64,000 nucleotides of DNA, from positions 150,993,001 through 151,057,000 of the forward strand of contig NC_133026.1 of NCBI RefSeq assembly GCF_048771995.1, read 5' to 3'. How positions within the stretch are numbered: the first letter of the stretch is position 1; each line of letters starts with the position of its first letter. This stretch comes from Taeniopygia guttata (taxonomy: Eukaryota > Chordata > Aves > Passeriformes > Estrildidae). Below the pieces are notes generated by a model that saw only the letters and a program-made list of their open reading frames with translations, had not been told where the DNA came from and ran no database searches. A program made the position numbers and the translations under genes. Shown here piece by piece: positions 1-10,075 of this stretch.

Positions 1-372
1 GATTTTTTGGGATTTTATTGGGATTTTTTTGGGATTTTATTGGGATTTTTTATGAATTTTTGGGGATTTTATTGGGATTTTTTTTCGGGGGGGATTTTTT
101 TGATATATTTAGGGATATTTTTGAGGATTCTTTTTGGGATTTTGGGGTGATTTTTTTGTAATTTTTGGGGATTTTATGGGGATTTTATTGGGATTTTTTT
201 AGTTATATTTGGGGCTTTTATTGGGATTTTTTCTGGGTATATTTGTGGGATTTTATTTGGATTTTTTGGTGATTTTATTGGGATTTTTTGGGTATATTTG
301 GGGATATTTTTGGTGTATTTTATTGTGATTTTGGGGTGAATTTCTGTTAATTTTTTGGGGTCTCTCCCGCAG
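1..372. repeat. Last RECQL4 intron: T/G-rich tandem array
   Basis: The stretch is built from short units of the type ATTTTATTGGG and GGGATTTTTT on the + strand. It ends in a splice acceptor, TCTCTCCCGCAG, at 361-372, so it is the 3' part of an intron of the gene whose last exon follows. The same unit family returns at 1677-3490 beyond the exon. No other gene is visible here. Confidence 0.75.
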
Positions 373-494
373 GCTCTCCCCGTTTCCCGGCGCGGGATTT
401 CGGCCGCGACCGGCGGTTCTGGAGGCGCCTCCTGGGACGGGAATTCCGGAGCCTTTCCCGCCTGGCGAGTCTGGAGATCCTGGCCTGGCGCTGA
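373..494 (+). CDS. RECQL4 terminal coding exon (partial gene)
   Basis: This exon encodes the C-terminal tail of RECQL4, a RecQ-family DNA helicase that acts in replication initiation and DNA repair. It follows a CAG acceptor at 370-372. Its first two bases complete a glycine codon (phase 1), then about 39 codons run to a TGA at 492-494. The key stretch FGRDRRFWRRLLG matches the human C-terminus, which I recall as YGQDRRFWRKYLH, at the same distance from the end of the protein. The last residues (LASLEILAWR) also resemble the human LATEELLQVAR. The helicase domain would lie to the left of the window. The other two frames of this exon show no family resemblance. Homology is from memory. Confidence 0.87.
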
Positions 495-1672
495 GGAATT
501 CCGGGAAAACGGCAAAAATGGGGGGAAAAGCAGTGAATTTGGGAAAAAAAATAAATTCTGGAGGAAACCCAAAAAAATTGTGGGAAAAAACTCCAAAATT
601 TCAGCGAAAAAAACCAAAAAAATGCAGAAAAAATCCCAAAATTCCAAAAAAAAAACCCCAAAATTCAAGGAAAAATCCAAAATGCAGAAAAAAAACCAAA
701 ATTCCAGCGAAAATCCCCCAAAAAAATGCAGAAAAAAATCCCAAAAAAACTGCAGAAAAAAAACCCCACAAAATTCCAGCGAAAACCAAAAAAAATGCAG
801 AAAAAAACCCCAAAATTCCTGAGAAAATCTAAAATAATGCAGAAAAACCCCAAAAATCTGCAGAAAAAACCCCAAAATTCCAGCGAAAACCCAAAAAATA
901 AAAAAGCAGAAAAAAAACCCCAAAAACTGCAGAAAAAAACCCAAATTCCAGAAAAAAAAACCAAAAAATGCAGGAAAAAAACCCCAAAATTCCAGAGAAA
1001 ACACAAAAAAATTCGGGAAAAACCCCAAAATCTCGGGACATTTGGGAAAAATCTCAAAAACATCGAGAGGAACCCCAAAATTTGGGAAAAAACCCAAAAA
1101 CTTCAGGAAAAACCCCAAAATTCCAGAGAAAAACCCAAAAACTTCAGGAAAAATAAACCAAAATTCCAGAGAAAATATAAAAATAAAAAAAAATTTGGGA
1201 AATTTGGGAAAAGCCTCAAAATTCCAGAGAAAACCCCAAAATTTTGAGGGAAATCCCAAATTGGCAAAAACCCCAAAAAATTCGGGAAAAAACGCAAAAA
1301 TTTTGGGAAAAAATCAGAAAAATCCCAAAACTTGGGAAATACCAAAAAAATTGGGGGGAAAAAAATCCAAAAAAATTTGGGAAAACCCAAAAAATTTTGA
1401 GAGAAACCACAAAAAAATGGGAAAAAATCTCAAAAATTTTGGGAAAAGTCGTCAGAAAAATCTGAAAATTCAGGAAAAAAATTCCAAAATGTCTGAAAAA
1501 AAACCCCAAAATTCGGGATAAAATAAAACAAAATTTGGAAAAACCCCAAAATTCCAGAGAAAACCCAAAAATATTGAGAAAACCCCAAAAATTTGGTAAA
1601 AAAACCCCAAAATTCGTCTGGAAAAAATGAAAAATTTGGGGAAAAAAACCCCAAAAATGTCAAGAATGGCAA
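495..1672. repeat. C/A-rich array after RECQL4 (3' UTR and flank)
   Basis: Irregular units such as CCCCAAAATTCCAGAGAAAA fill this stretch. The composition is the complement of the T/G-rich arrays on both sides, so a transcript crossing it could fold against them. It includes the RECQL4 3' UTR start and an AATAAA at 550-555. No coding exon can be supported; the open frames here are lysine/proline low complexity. Confidence 0.7.
550..555 (+). terminator. Candidate RECQL4 polyadenylation hexamer
   Basis: An AATAAA lies 56 nt after the RECQL4 stop. The surrounding sequence is A-rich and has no obvious GU-rich downstream element, so the cassettes starting at 1857 are an equally good or better site. 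Further A-rich matches occur, for example at 897-902. Confidence 0.35.
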
Positions 1673-1676
1673 CAGA

Positions 1677-3490
1677 AATTTGGGATTTTTCGGGATTTTA
1701 TTGAGATTTTATTGGGATTTTATCGGGATTTTTTTTTAATTTTATTGGGATTTTATTGAGATTTTATTGGGAATTTATTGGGATTTTATCGGAATTTTAT
1801 TGGGATTTTATTGGGATTTTTGGGGGATTTTATTGGGATTTTATTGGGATTTATACAATAAAAAAATGAAAAAACCAGGATGGGTTTGTGGCGATTTTAT
1901 TGGGATTTTATTGTGATTTTATCGGGATATTACTGGGATTTTATTCGGATTTTTTGGGGATTTTATTGGGATTTTATCGGGATTTTTGGGGGATTTTTGG
2001 GACATTTTATTGGGATTTTATTGGGATTTATTCAATAAAGAAATGAGAAAACCAGGATGGGTTTGTTGGGGTTTATTTGGGATTTTACTGGGATTTTAAT
2101 GAGATTTTATCGGGATTTTATTGGGAATTTTGGGGGGATTTTATTGGGATTTTATCGGGTTTTTTTGGGGATTTTATTGGGATTTTATTGGGATTTATAC
2201 AATAAAAAAATGAAAAAACCTGGATGGGTTTGTGGCGATTTTATTGGGATTTTATTAATATTTTATTGGGATTTTATTGGGAATTTTAGGGATTTTATTG
2301 GGATTTTATTGGGATTTTATTGGTATTTATACAATAAAAAATGAAAAAAACAGGATGGGTTTGTGGGATTTTATCGGGATTTTATTGGGATTTTTGGGGG
2401 ATTTTATTGGGATTTATACAATAAAGAAATGAAAAAACCAGGATGGGTTTGTGGCGATTTTATTGGGGATTTATTGGGGATTTTGGGGGATTTTATTGGG
2501 ATTTTATCGGGATTTTGTTAGGATTTTATTGGGATTTATTCAATAAAGAAATGAAAAGAACAGGATGGGTTTGTTGGGGTTTTATTGGGATTTTATTGGC
2601 AATTTTGGGAATTTTTTTGGGATTTTTTGGGGATTTTATTGACACTTTATTGGGATGTTTGGGGGATTTTATTGGATTTTATTGGGATTTTTTTGAGATT
2701 TTTGGGGGATTTTATTGCTATTTTTGGGGGATTTTTTGGGATTTTATGGGGATTTTATTGGGATTTATACAATAAAAAAATGAAAAAACCTGGATGGGTT
2801 TGTGGCGATTTTATTGGGATTTTTGGGGATTTTGGGGGATTTTATTGGGATTTTATTGAGATTTTATTGGGATTTTTGGGGGATTTTTGGGGCATTTTAT
2901 TGGGATTTTATTCAATAAAGAAATGAGAGAACCTGGATGGGTTTGTTGGGATTTTATTGGGATTTTATTGAGATTTTATTGGGATTTTATTACGATTTTA
3001 TTGGGATTTTTTCGGGATTTTTTCAGGATTTTATTGGGATTTTTTCGGGATTTTATAGGGATTTTATTGGGAATTTTGGGGGATTTTATTGGCATTTTAT
3101 TGATATTTTATTGGGATTTTATCGGGATTTTATTGTGATTTTATTGGTATTTATACAATAAAAAAATGAAAATACCAGGATGGGTTTGTGGGATTTTATT
3201 GGGATTTTATTGGGATTTTATTGGGGATTTTATTGGGAATTTATTGGGGATATTATTGGGATTTTATTGGGATTTATGCAATAAAGAAATGAAAAAAACA
3301 GGATGGGTTTGTTGGGATTTTATTGGCATTTTTTCGGGATTCTATTGGGATTTTTTAGGATTTTTTTTGGGATTTTCTTGGGAATTTTGGGGGGATTTTA
3401 TTGGGATTTTATCGGATTTTTTTTTTTATTTTATGGGGGTTTTTTGGGATTTTATTGGGATTTATACAATAAAGAAATGAAAAAACCAGG
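1677..3490. repeat. T/G-rich array with 11 polyadenylation-like cassettes
   Basis: Units of GGGATTTTATTG are interrupted 11 times by a conserved block of about 45 bp. Each block has an AATAAA preceded by TTATAC or TTATTC, then AATGAAAAAACCAGG, then the GU-rich TGGGTTTGTGG. The hexamers start at 1857, 2034, 2201, 2333, 2420, 2542, 2771, 2914, 3157, 3280 and 3468. A hexamer followed about 20 nt later by a GU-rich element is how a vertebrate poly(A) site is organised. The blocks lie downstream of RECQL4 and in its orientation, so they may be amplified copies of its real 3' end. Confidence 0.75.
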
Positions 3491-5010
3491 ATGGGTTTGT
3501 GGCGATTTTATTGGGAGTTTTTCAGGATTCTATTGGGATTTTGGGGGATTTTTGTGGGTTTTTTGGGGGATTTTATTGGGATTTTTTGAGGATTTTGGGG
3601 TATTTTTTGGGGATTTTCTTGGGATTTTTGGGGGGATTTTCTTGGGATTTTTGGGGGGTTTTTTGGGGTGTCGAGATTTTTTGGGGTTTTTTTGGGGGTT
3701 TTCTGGGTTTTTTTGGGGTTTTTTTGGGGGGTTTTCGATGATTTTTTGGGGTTTCTTTGGGGTTTTTTGGGGGGGGGGGTTTGGGGTTTTTTTGGGGGGT
3801 TTTTTGGGGGTTTTTTTCGGGGTTGGGGATTTTTTGGAGAGTTTTTACGGTTTTTTGGGGGGTTTTGGGGGTTTTTTGGGGGGTTTTGGGGGTTTATTTG
3901 GGGTTTTTTCGGTGGTTTTCTGGGTTTTTTTTTGTTTTTTTGGGGTTTTTTTTGGGGGGGTTTGGGGTTTTTTTTGGGGGGTTTTTTTGGGGTTTTTTTG
4001 GGGATTTTTGGGGGCTTTTTTTGGGTTTTTGGAGGGTTTTTTGGGGGCTTTTTTTGGGTTTTTTGGGGGTTTTTTTAGGGTTTTTTTGGGGGGGGGTTTG
4101 GGGGTTTTTTTAGGGGTTATTTTTGGGATTTTTTGGAGTTTTTTCGGGGGGTTTTGGGGGGTTTTGGGGTGTTTCTTGGGTTTTTGGGGTTTTTTTGAGG
4201 GGGGGTTTTGTGGTTTTTTTGGGGGGATTTTTTGGGGGGGTTTCAGTTTTTCGGAGGGTTTTTTGGGGGTTTTTTTGGGGGGTTTTTTGCGGGTTTTTTT
4301 GGGTTTTTTGGGGGGATTTTTTGGAGGGTTTTTTGCGGGTTTTTTGGGGGGTTTGGGGGGGTTTTGGGGGTTTCTTGGGTTTTGGGGTTTTTTTGGGGTC
4401 TTTTTTGGGTTTTGTTTGGAGTTTTTTGGGGGTTTTTTTGGGTTTTTCTGGGGGGATTTTTTGGGGGGTTTTTTTGGGGGGTTCTTTTGGGTTTTTTGGG
4501 GGTATTTTGGGGTTTTTTTGTGTTTCTTGGGGGGTTTTTGGGGGTTATTCTGGGGTTTTTGGGGGTTTTTTGGGGGGTTTTTTGGAGGGTCTTTTGGGGG
4601 ATTTTTTGGCGGTTTGGAGGGTTTTGGGGGATTTTTTTGGGGTTTTTTGGGGGTTTATTTTGGGGGTTTTGGGGGGGTTTTTTAGCTTTTTTGGGTTTTG
4701 GTTTTTTTTTTTTGGGGGGGGGTTTGGGGATTTTTTGGGGCTTTTTTGGGGGGGGTTTGGGGGTTTTTTTTAGGGTTTTTTGGGATTATTTGGGGATTTG
4801 TTGGGGGTTTTTTGGGGGATTTTTTGGCGGTTTGGGGGGTTTTTGGGGATTTTTTTGGGGTTTTTTGGTGGGTTTTTTGGGGATTTTTGGGGGCTTTCTT
4901 TGGAGTTTTTTGGTGGGTTTTGGGGATTTTTTTGGGGTTGTTTTCGGGTTTTTTTGGGATTTTTTTAGGGATATTTTTCTGTTTTTTGAGGTTGGTTTTT
5001 TTTTTTGGGG
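3491..5010. repeat. GGGGTTTT-type array, G-rich on + strand
   Basis: The sequence is almost only G and T, in runs such as GGGGTTTTTTGGGG. It has very strong G-quadruplex potential on the + strand. Long glycine/phenylalanine frames cross it but have no domain content. Unit boundaries drift too much to define one period by eye. Confidence 0.75.
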
Positions 5011-5130
5011 GGTGTCCCTTTATGGGGGCGGGGCCCCCCCGGGCGGGGCCCCCCAAACCCCACCCGCCCCTCCCCCCCCGATCCTATTCCGGGCGCGGCG
5101 GCCGCGGGGAAAGGTCAGAGCGGGGGGGGG
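5011..5130. other. Short CpG-rich island between skewed arrays
   Basis: About 120 bp of mixed sequence sits between a G/T array and a C/A array. It contains GC boxes (GGGGCGGGGCC), the motif CCGGGCGCGGCGGCCGCGGG and a short AAAGGTCAGAG. It could be a remnant promoter or first exon of a lost gene. I find no convincing start codon with a following donor on either strand and make no gene call. Confidence 0.35.
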
Positions 5131-5540
5131 ACCCCAAAAACCCCAAAAACCCCAAAAAACCCAAAACCCGAACCCCAAAAACCCCAAAAACCCCAAAACC
5201 CCAAAACCCGAACCCCAAAACCCCAAAACCCCAAAACCCGAACCCCAAAAACCCCAAAACCCCAAAACCCGAACCCCAAAAACCCCAAAAACCCAAAAAC
5301 CCCAACCCCAAAAACCCCAAAAAACCCAAAAACCCCAAAACCCCAACCCCAAAAACCCCAAAAACCCAAAAAACCCCAAAACCCGAACCCCAAAAACCCC
5401 AAAAACCCAAAAACCCCAAACCCGAACCCCAAAAACCCCAAAAACCCCAAAACCCCAACCCCAAAAACCCCAAAAACCCAAAAAACCCCAAAACCCGAAC
5501 CCCAAAAAACCCCAAAAACCCCAAAACCCCAAAACCCCCT
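5131..5540. repeat. CCCCAAAA-type array, C-rich on + strand
   Basis: Units of CCCCAAAAACCCCAAAA with an interspersed CCCGAACCCC repeat at a spacing of about 25-60 bp. This is the reverse complement in style of the arrays on both sides, so it could pair with either. The G-rich strand here is the minus strand. Confidence 0.8.
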
Positions 5541-6935
5541 CGGGGTTTTTGGCGGGTTTTTTTGGGGTTTTTTGGGGGGTTTTTTGGGTTTTTTGGGGGT
5601 TTTGGGGCGGTTTTTTGGGGTCTTTTTTGGGGTTTTTGGGGGGGTTTTTGGGGGGGCTTTTTGGGGTTTTTTTGGGGGGTTTTTGGGGGTTTTTTTGGGG
5701 GTTTTGGGGGTTTTTTGGAGTTTTTTGGGGGGTTTTTTGGGGGGTTTTTGGGGGGTTTTTTGGGGGGTTTTTTTGCATGTTTTTAGGGGGTTTTTGGGGT
5801 TTTTTTGGGTTTTTTTGGGGTTTTTTTGGGAGCTTTTTTGGGGGGTTTTTATAGGTTTTTTGGGGTTTTTTTGGGGTTTTTTTGGGGGGGGTTTTGGGGC
5901 TTTTTTGGGGTTTTTTAGGGGGTTTTTTTGGGAGTTTTTTTGTGTGTTTTGGGGGTTTTTGGGGGGTTTTTGGGGTTTTTTGTGGGGTTTTTTTGGGGGT
6001 TTTTTTGGGTTTATTTGGGTGCTTTTTGGGGGGTTTTTGGGGGGGTTTTAAAGGTTTTTTGGGTTTTTGGTGGTTTTTGGGTTTTTTGGGGGCTTTTTTA
6101 AGTTTTTTTGGGTTTTTTGGGGGGTATTTTGGGGTTTTTTGGGGGGGGTTTGGGGCGTTTTTTGGGGGTTTTGGGGGTTTTTTTTCGGGTTTTTTAGGGG
6201 CTTTTTGGGGTTTTTTTGGGGTGTCTTTTGGGTTTTTCTGGGGGGTATTTTGGGGATTTTGGGGTTTTTTAGGGGTTTTTTTGGGGGGTTGGGGGGTTTT
6301 TTGGGGGGCTTTTTTGGGGGTTTTTTGAAGGGTTTTTTGGGGGTTTTTTGGGGGGTTTTTTGCGGGTTTTGGTTTTTTTTGGGGGGGGGTTGGGTTTTTT
6401 TGGGGGGTTTTAAAGGTTTTTTGGGAGTTTTTTGTGGTTTCTTGGGGGGTTTTTGGGGTTTTTTTGGAGTTTTTTGGGGGTTTTGGGGGGGTTTTTTGGG
6501 GGGATTTTTGGGGGGTTTTGGGGGGTTTTTAAAAGTTTTTTGGGGTTTTTTTTGGGGTTTTTTGGGGTTTTTTGGGGGTTTTTTAAGGGGTTTTTGGGGG
6601 GGGGTTGGGGGGTTTTGGGGGGTTTTTTTGGGGGTTTTTGGGGGTGTTTTAAAGGTTTTGGGGGGGGGTTGGGTTTTTTTGGGAGCTTTTTTGGAGGTTT
6701 TTTTGGGGTTTTTTGGGGGGTTTTTGGGGGGGTTTTTTGGAGTTTTTTTGGGTTTTTGGAGGTTTTATTTGAGGTTTTTTGAGGTTTTTTGGGGGCTTTT
6801 TTGGGGCTTTTTTGGGGGGTTTTTAAAGGCTTTTTCGGGGTTTTTGGGGGGGGTTTTGGGGTTTGGGGGGTTTTTTTGCGGGTTTTTTTGGAGGTTTTTT
6901 GGAGTTTTTTGGGGTTTTTTTGGGGGGCCTGGAAA
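5541..6935. repeat. GGGGTTTT-type array, second block
   Basis: G/T-only sequence like 3491-5010, with longer G runs (GGGGGGTTTTTTGG). It ends at a short mixed sequence, GGCCTGGAAAGGGCTGATAA, near 6927-6946. No gene is visible. Confidence 0.75.
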
Positions 6936-7900
6936 GGGCTGATAAGGGGGAGGGGCGGCCCCAAAAGGGTTTTGGGGTTTTGGGGGGCCCCAAAAACGGA
7001 ATTTGGGGGACCCGAAATGGGGAATTTGGGGGAAGATTTGGGGGATCCTAAAAAGGGAATTTGGGATTTTTGGGGTCCAAAATGGGGAATTTGGGGGAAA
7101 ATTGGGATTTTGGGGGGATCCTAAATGGGGAATTTGGGGGAAAATTGGGATTTTGGGGGATCCTAAATGGGGAATTGGGGATTTTGGGGGTCCTAAAAGG
7201 GGAAATTTGGGATTTGGGGGATCCTAAATGGGGAAATTTGTGGGAAATTTGGGATTTGAGGGGCCCCAAAAAGGGAATTTGGGATTTGGGGGGTCCTAAA
7301 AAAAGGGAATTTGGGATTTTGGGGGTCCTAAATGGGGAATTTGGGGAAAATTTGGGATTTTGGGGATCCTAAATGAGGAATTTGGGATTTGGGGGATCTG
7401 AATGGGGGAATTTGGGATTTGGGGGGTCCTAAATGGGGAATTTTGGGGGAATTTGGGATTTGGGGGATCCTAAATGGGGAAATTTGGGATTTTTGGGGAT
7501 CCTAAAAAAAGTAATTTGGGATTTGGGGGATTTTAAATGGGGAATTTGGGATTTTGGGGATCCCAAATGGGGAATTTTGGGGAAAATTTTGGATTTTGGG
7601 GATCCTAAATGGGGAAATTTGGGATTTTGGGGATCCCCAATGGGGAATTTGGGATTTGAGGGATCCTAAATGGGAAATTTGGGGGAAAATTTGGGATTTT
7701 TGGGGATCCTAAATGGGGAATTTGGGATTTGGGGGGTCCTAAATGGGGAATTTGGGATTTGGGGGGTCCTAAATGGGGAATTTGGGGGAAAATTTGGGAT
7801 TTGGGGGGTCCCAAATGGGGAATTTGGGGGAAAAATTGGGATTTTGGGGATCCTAAATGGGGAATTTGGGGGAAAATTTTGGATTTTTGGGGTCTCTAAT
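6936..7900. repeat. About 40-bp minisatellite with GGATCCTAAATGGGG core
   Basis: After about 50 bp of mixed sequence the unit GGATCCTAAATGGGGAATTT, followed by a variable GGGGGAAAATTTGGGAT part, repeats more than 15 times with scattered substitutions. It lies just upstream of the candidate GPT promoter. No coding potential is supported. Confidence 0.8.
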
Positions 7901-7979
7901 GACGATTTATGTGTTCCCAAATTTTGGGGTCCCCCACGGGGTCCCCCAATGGTCCAACCCCCCCCCCCTTCCCCCCCCC

Positions 7980-8148
7980 GCCGCACTTTGGGCTCTCCCA
8001 GCCCCGCCCCCTTTTCCCGCAGCCAATCAGCTGCGAGTGGGCGTGGCCACCCTCGTGATTGGCAGCTCGGGGGCGTGGCCACCGCGTGATTGACAGCTCG
8101 GGGGCGTGGCCACCGCGGGCGCGGCGGTTGGAGCCGCCGGGGGGCGAT
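7980..8148 (+). promoter_or_regulatory. Candidate GPT promoter and non-coding first exon
   Basis: This is the only clear CpG island between RECQL4 and the GPT start codon. It carries a CCAAT box (8023-8027), an inverted one (ATTGG, 8058-8062), several GGGCGTGGCC boxes of the Sp1/KLF type and a 31-bp tandem duplication around 8054-8116. The GPT start codon at 11731 lies 10 nt after a CAG acceptor, so an upstream non-coding exon is required. A GTGAGA donor at 8149 makes this island a good source for it. The transcription start cannot be placed from sequence alone. Confidence 0.5.
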
Positions 8149-8259
8149 GTGAGACCTTTGGGGACATTTTTGGGACATTTTGGGGACAATTTGGGGACTT
8201 TTGGGTGGGTTTGGGCCCCCAAATTCCCACCGCCCCCCTGCCCCGCCCCCCTCGTGTCG

Positions 8260-9490
8260 CGGTGTCCCCAAAAGTGTCGCGGTGCCACCTCCAGCCCGCT
8301 GGTGTTGGCCCCGGGAAGGCGGTGCCGCCGTTGGGGCGGTTGGCGCTGTACCGGTGCCACCCCCGGTGCTGGTGCCACCCTCAGTCCCGGTGTCCCTTTC
8401 CCGGTGTCCCCATCCCGGTGTCCCCATCCCGGTGTCCCTGTCCTGGTGCCACACCCGGTCCCGGTGCCACTCCCCTGTCCCTTGTCCCCGCTCCAGGTGC
8501 CACCCCCAGTCCCGGTGTCCCCTTCCCGGTGCCACCCCCGGTCCCGGTGTCCCTTTCCCGGTGTCCCCATCCCGGTGTCCCTGTCCCGGTGCCACCGCTG
8601 TGGCAGTTGTCGCCGTCCCGGTGTCCCTTTCCCGGTGCCACCCCAGGTCCCGGTGCCACCCCCGCTCCCGGTGTCCTCATCCCGGTGCCACCGTTGTGGC
8701 AGTTGTCGCCGTCCCGGTGCCAACCCCTCTCCCGGTGTCCCTGTCCCGGTGTCCCTGTCCCGGTTCCACCCCTGTCCCGGTGCCACCGTTGTGGCGGTTG
8801 TCGCTGTCCCAGTGCCAACCCCTCTCCCGGTGTCCCCATCCCGGTGTCACCCCCTGTCCTGGTGCCACCGTTGTGGCGGTTGTCGCTGTCCCGGTGCCAC
8901 CCCCGCTCCCGGTGTCCCCATCCCGGTGCCATCCCCTCCCCGGTGTCCCCATCCCGGTGTCCCGGTGCCACCCCCGTCCCTGTCCCCATTCCCAGTGCCA
9001 CTCCCCTTCCCGGTGTCCCTTTCCCGGTGTCCCCTCCCCGGTCCCGGTGCCACCCCCTGTCCCCGTGTCCTCATCCCGGTGTCCCCATCCCGGTGTCCCG
9101 GTGCCACCCCCGTCCCTGTCCCCATTCCCAGTGCCAATCCCATTCCCGGTGTCCCGGTGCCACTCCCGTGTCCCTTGTCCCCGCTCCCGGTGCCAGTCCC
9201 ATTCCCGGTACCTCCCGCTGTCCCACCCCCGTTTGTCCCCGCTCCGGTGTCCCGGTGCCGGTGTCCCTTTCCCGGTGTCCCATCCCCGTTTGTCCCCGCT
9301 CCCGGTGTCCCCATTCCCAGTGCCACCCTCAGTCCCGGTGTCCCTTTCCCGGTGTCCCGGTGCCACCCCTGTCCCCGTGCCCCTTGTCCCCGTGCCCGTT
9401 CCCGCCCCGCCCCCGGTGCCCGTTGCCCGGTGCCCGTTGCTCTCGGCCCGGTGCCCGTTGCCCTTCGCCCCTCGCCCGTTGCTCCGGGCC
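8260..9490. repeat. CCCGGTGTCCC / CCCGGTGCCACC minisatellite
   Basis: Alternating 12-15 bp units of CCCGGTGCCACC and TTCCCGGTGTCCC fill this part of the inferred GPT 5' UTR intron. Some longer blocks recur, for example one with GTTGTGGCGGTTGTCGCTG (near 8590, 8690, 8785 and 8865). No exon is seen. Confidence 0.8.
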
Positions 9491-10075
9491 CGGTGCCCAT
9501 TGCCGCTTCTCACGCACCGGGAGCGGCTCCGTTCCTACCGGGACAGCGGCTCCATCCCTCCGATGGGACACCCCGTTCGTTCCCGGTAGGGACGCTCCGT
9601 TCTTTACCGGTGGGACTCTCCGTTCCTTACCGGGAGCGGCTCCGTTCTTACCGGGGCGGCTCCATCCCTCCAGTGGGACGCCCCGTTCCTTCCCGGTAGG
9701 ACGCTCCGTTTTTTACCGGGAGCTGCTCCGTTTTTTACCGGGGACGCTCCGTTTTTACCGGGAGCTGCTCCGTTTTTTACCAGGGACGCTCCGTTTTTAC
9801 CGGGAGCGGCTCCGCTCTTACCGGGGGAGCGGTTTCATCCCTCCGGTGGGACTCTCCGTTTTTTACCGGGAGCGGCTCCGTTTTTACCGGGAGCGGCTCT
9901 GTTCTTACCGGGGCGGCTCCATCCCTCCAGTGGGACGCCCCGTTCCTTCCCGGTAGGACGCTCCGTTTTTTACCGGGAACGCTCCGTTCTTACCGGGAAC
10001 GGCTCCATCCCTCCGGTGGGACTCTCCGTTCTTACCGGAGACTCTCCGTTTTTTACCGGGAGCGGCTCCGGGGCG
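9491..10075. repeat. TTACCGGGAGCGGCTCCGTT minisatellite
   Basis: Units of about 20-24 bp, with a companion TCCATCCCTCCGGTGGGACT block, repeat about 25 times. The unit contains the near-palindrome GGAGCGGCTCC. It lies in the same inferred 5' UTR intron. Confidence 0.8.

Noticed and set aside
4208-5854. Long glycine/phenylalanine then lysine/proline/asparagine open frame
   Set aside because: Translation of GGGGTTTT and CCCCAAAA arrays. The amino-acid change at 5130 simply follows the strand switch.
3491-6935. Telomere-like GGGGTTTT repeats
   Set aside because: The vertebrate telomere unit is TTAGGG. These runs vary in length and alternate in orientation inside a gene-bearing region.
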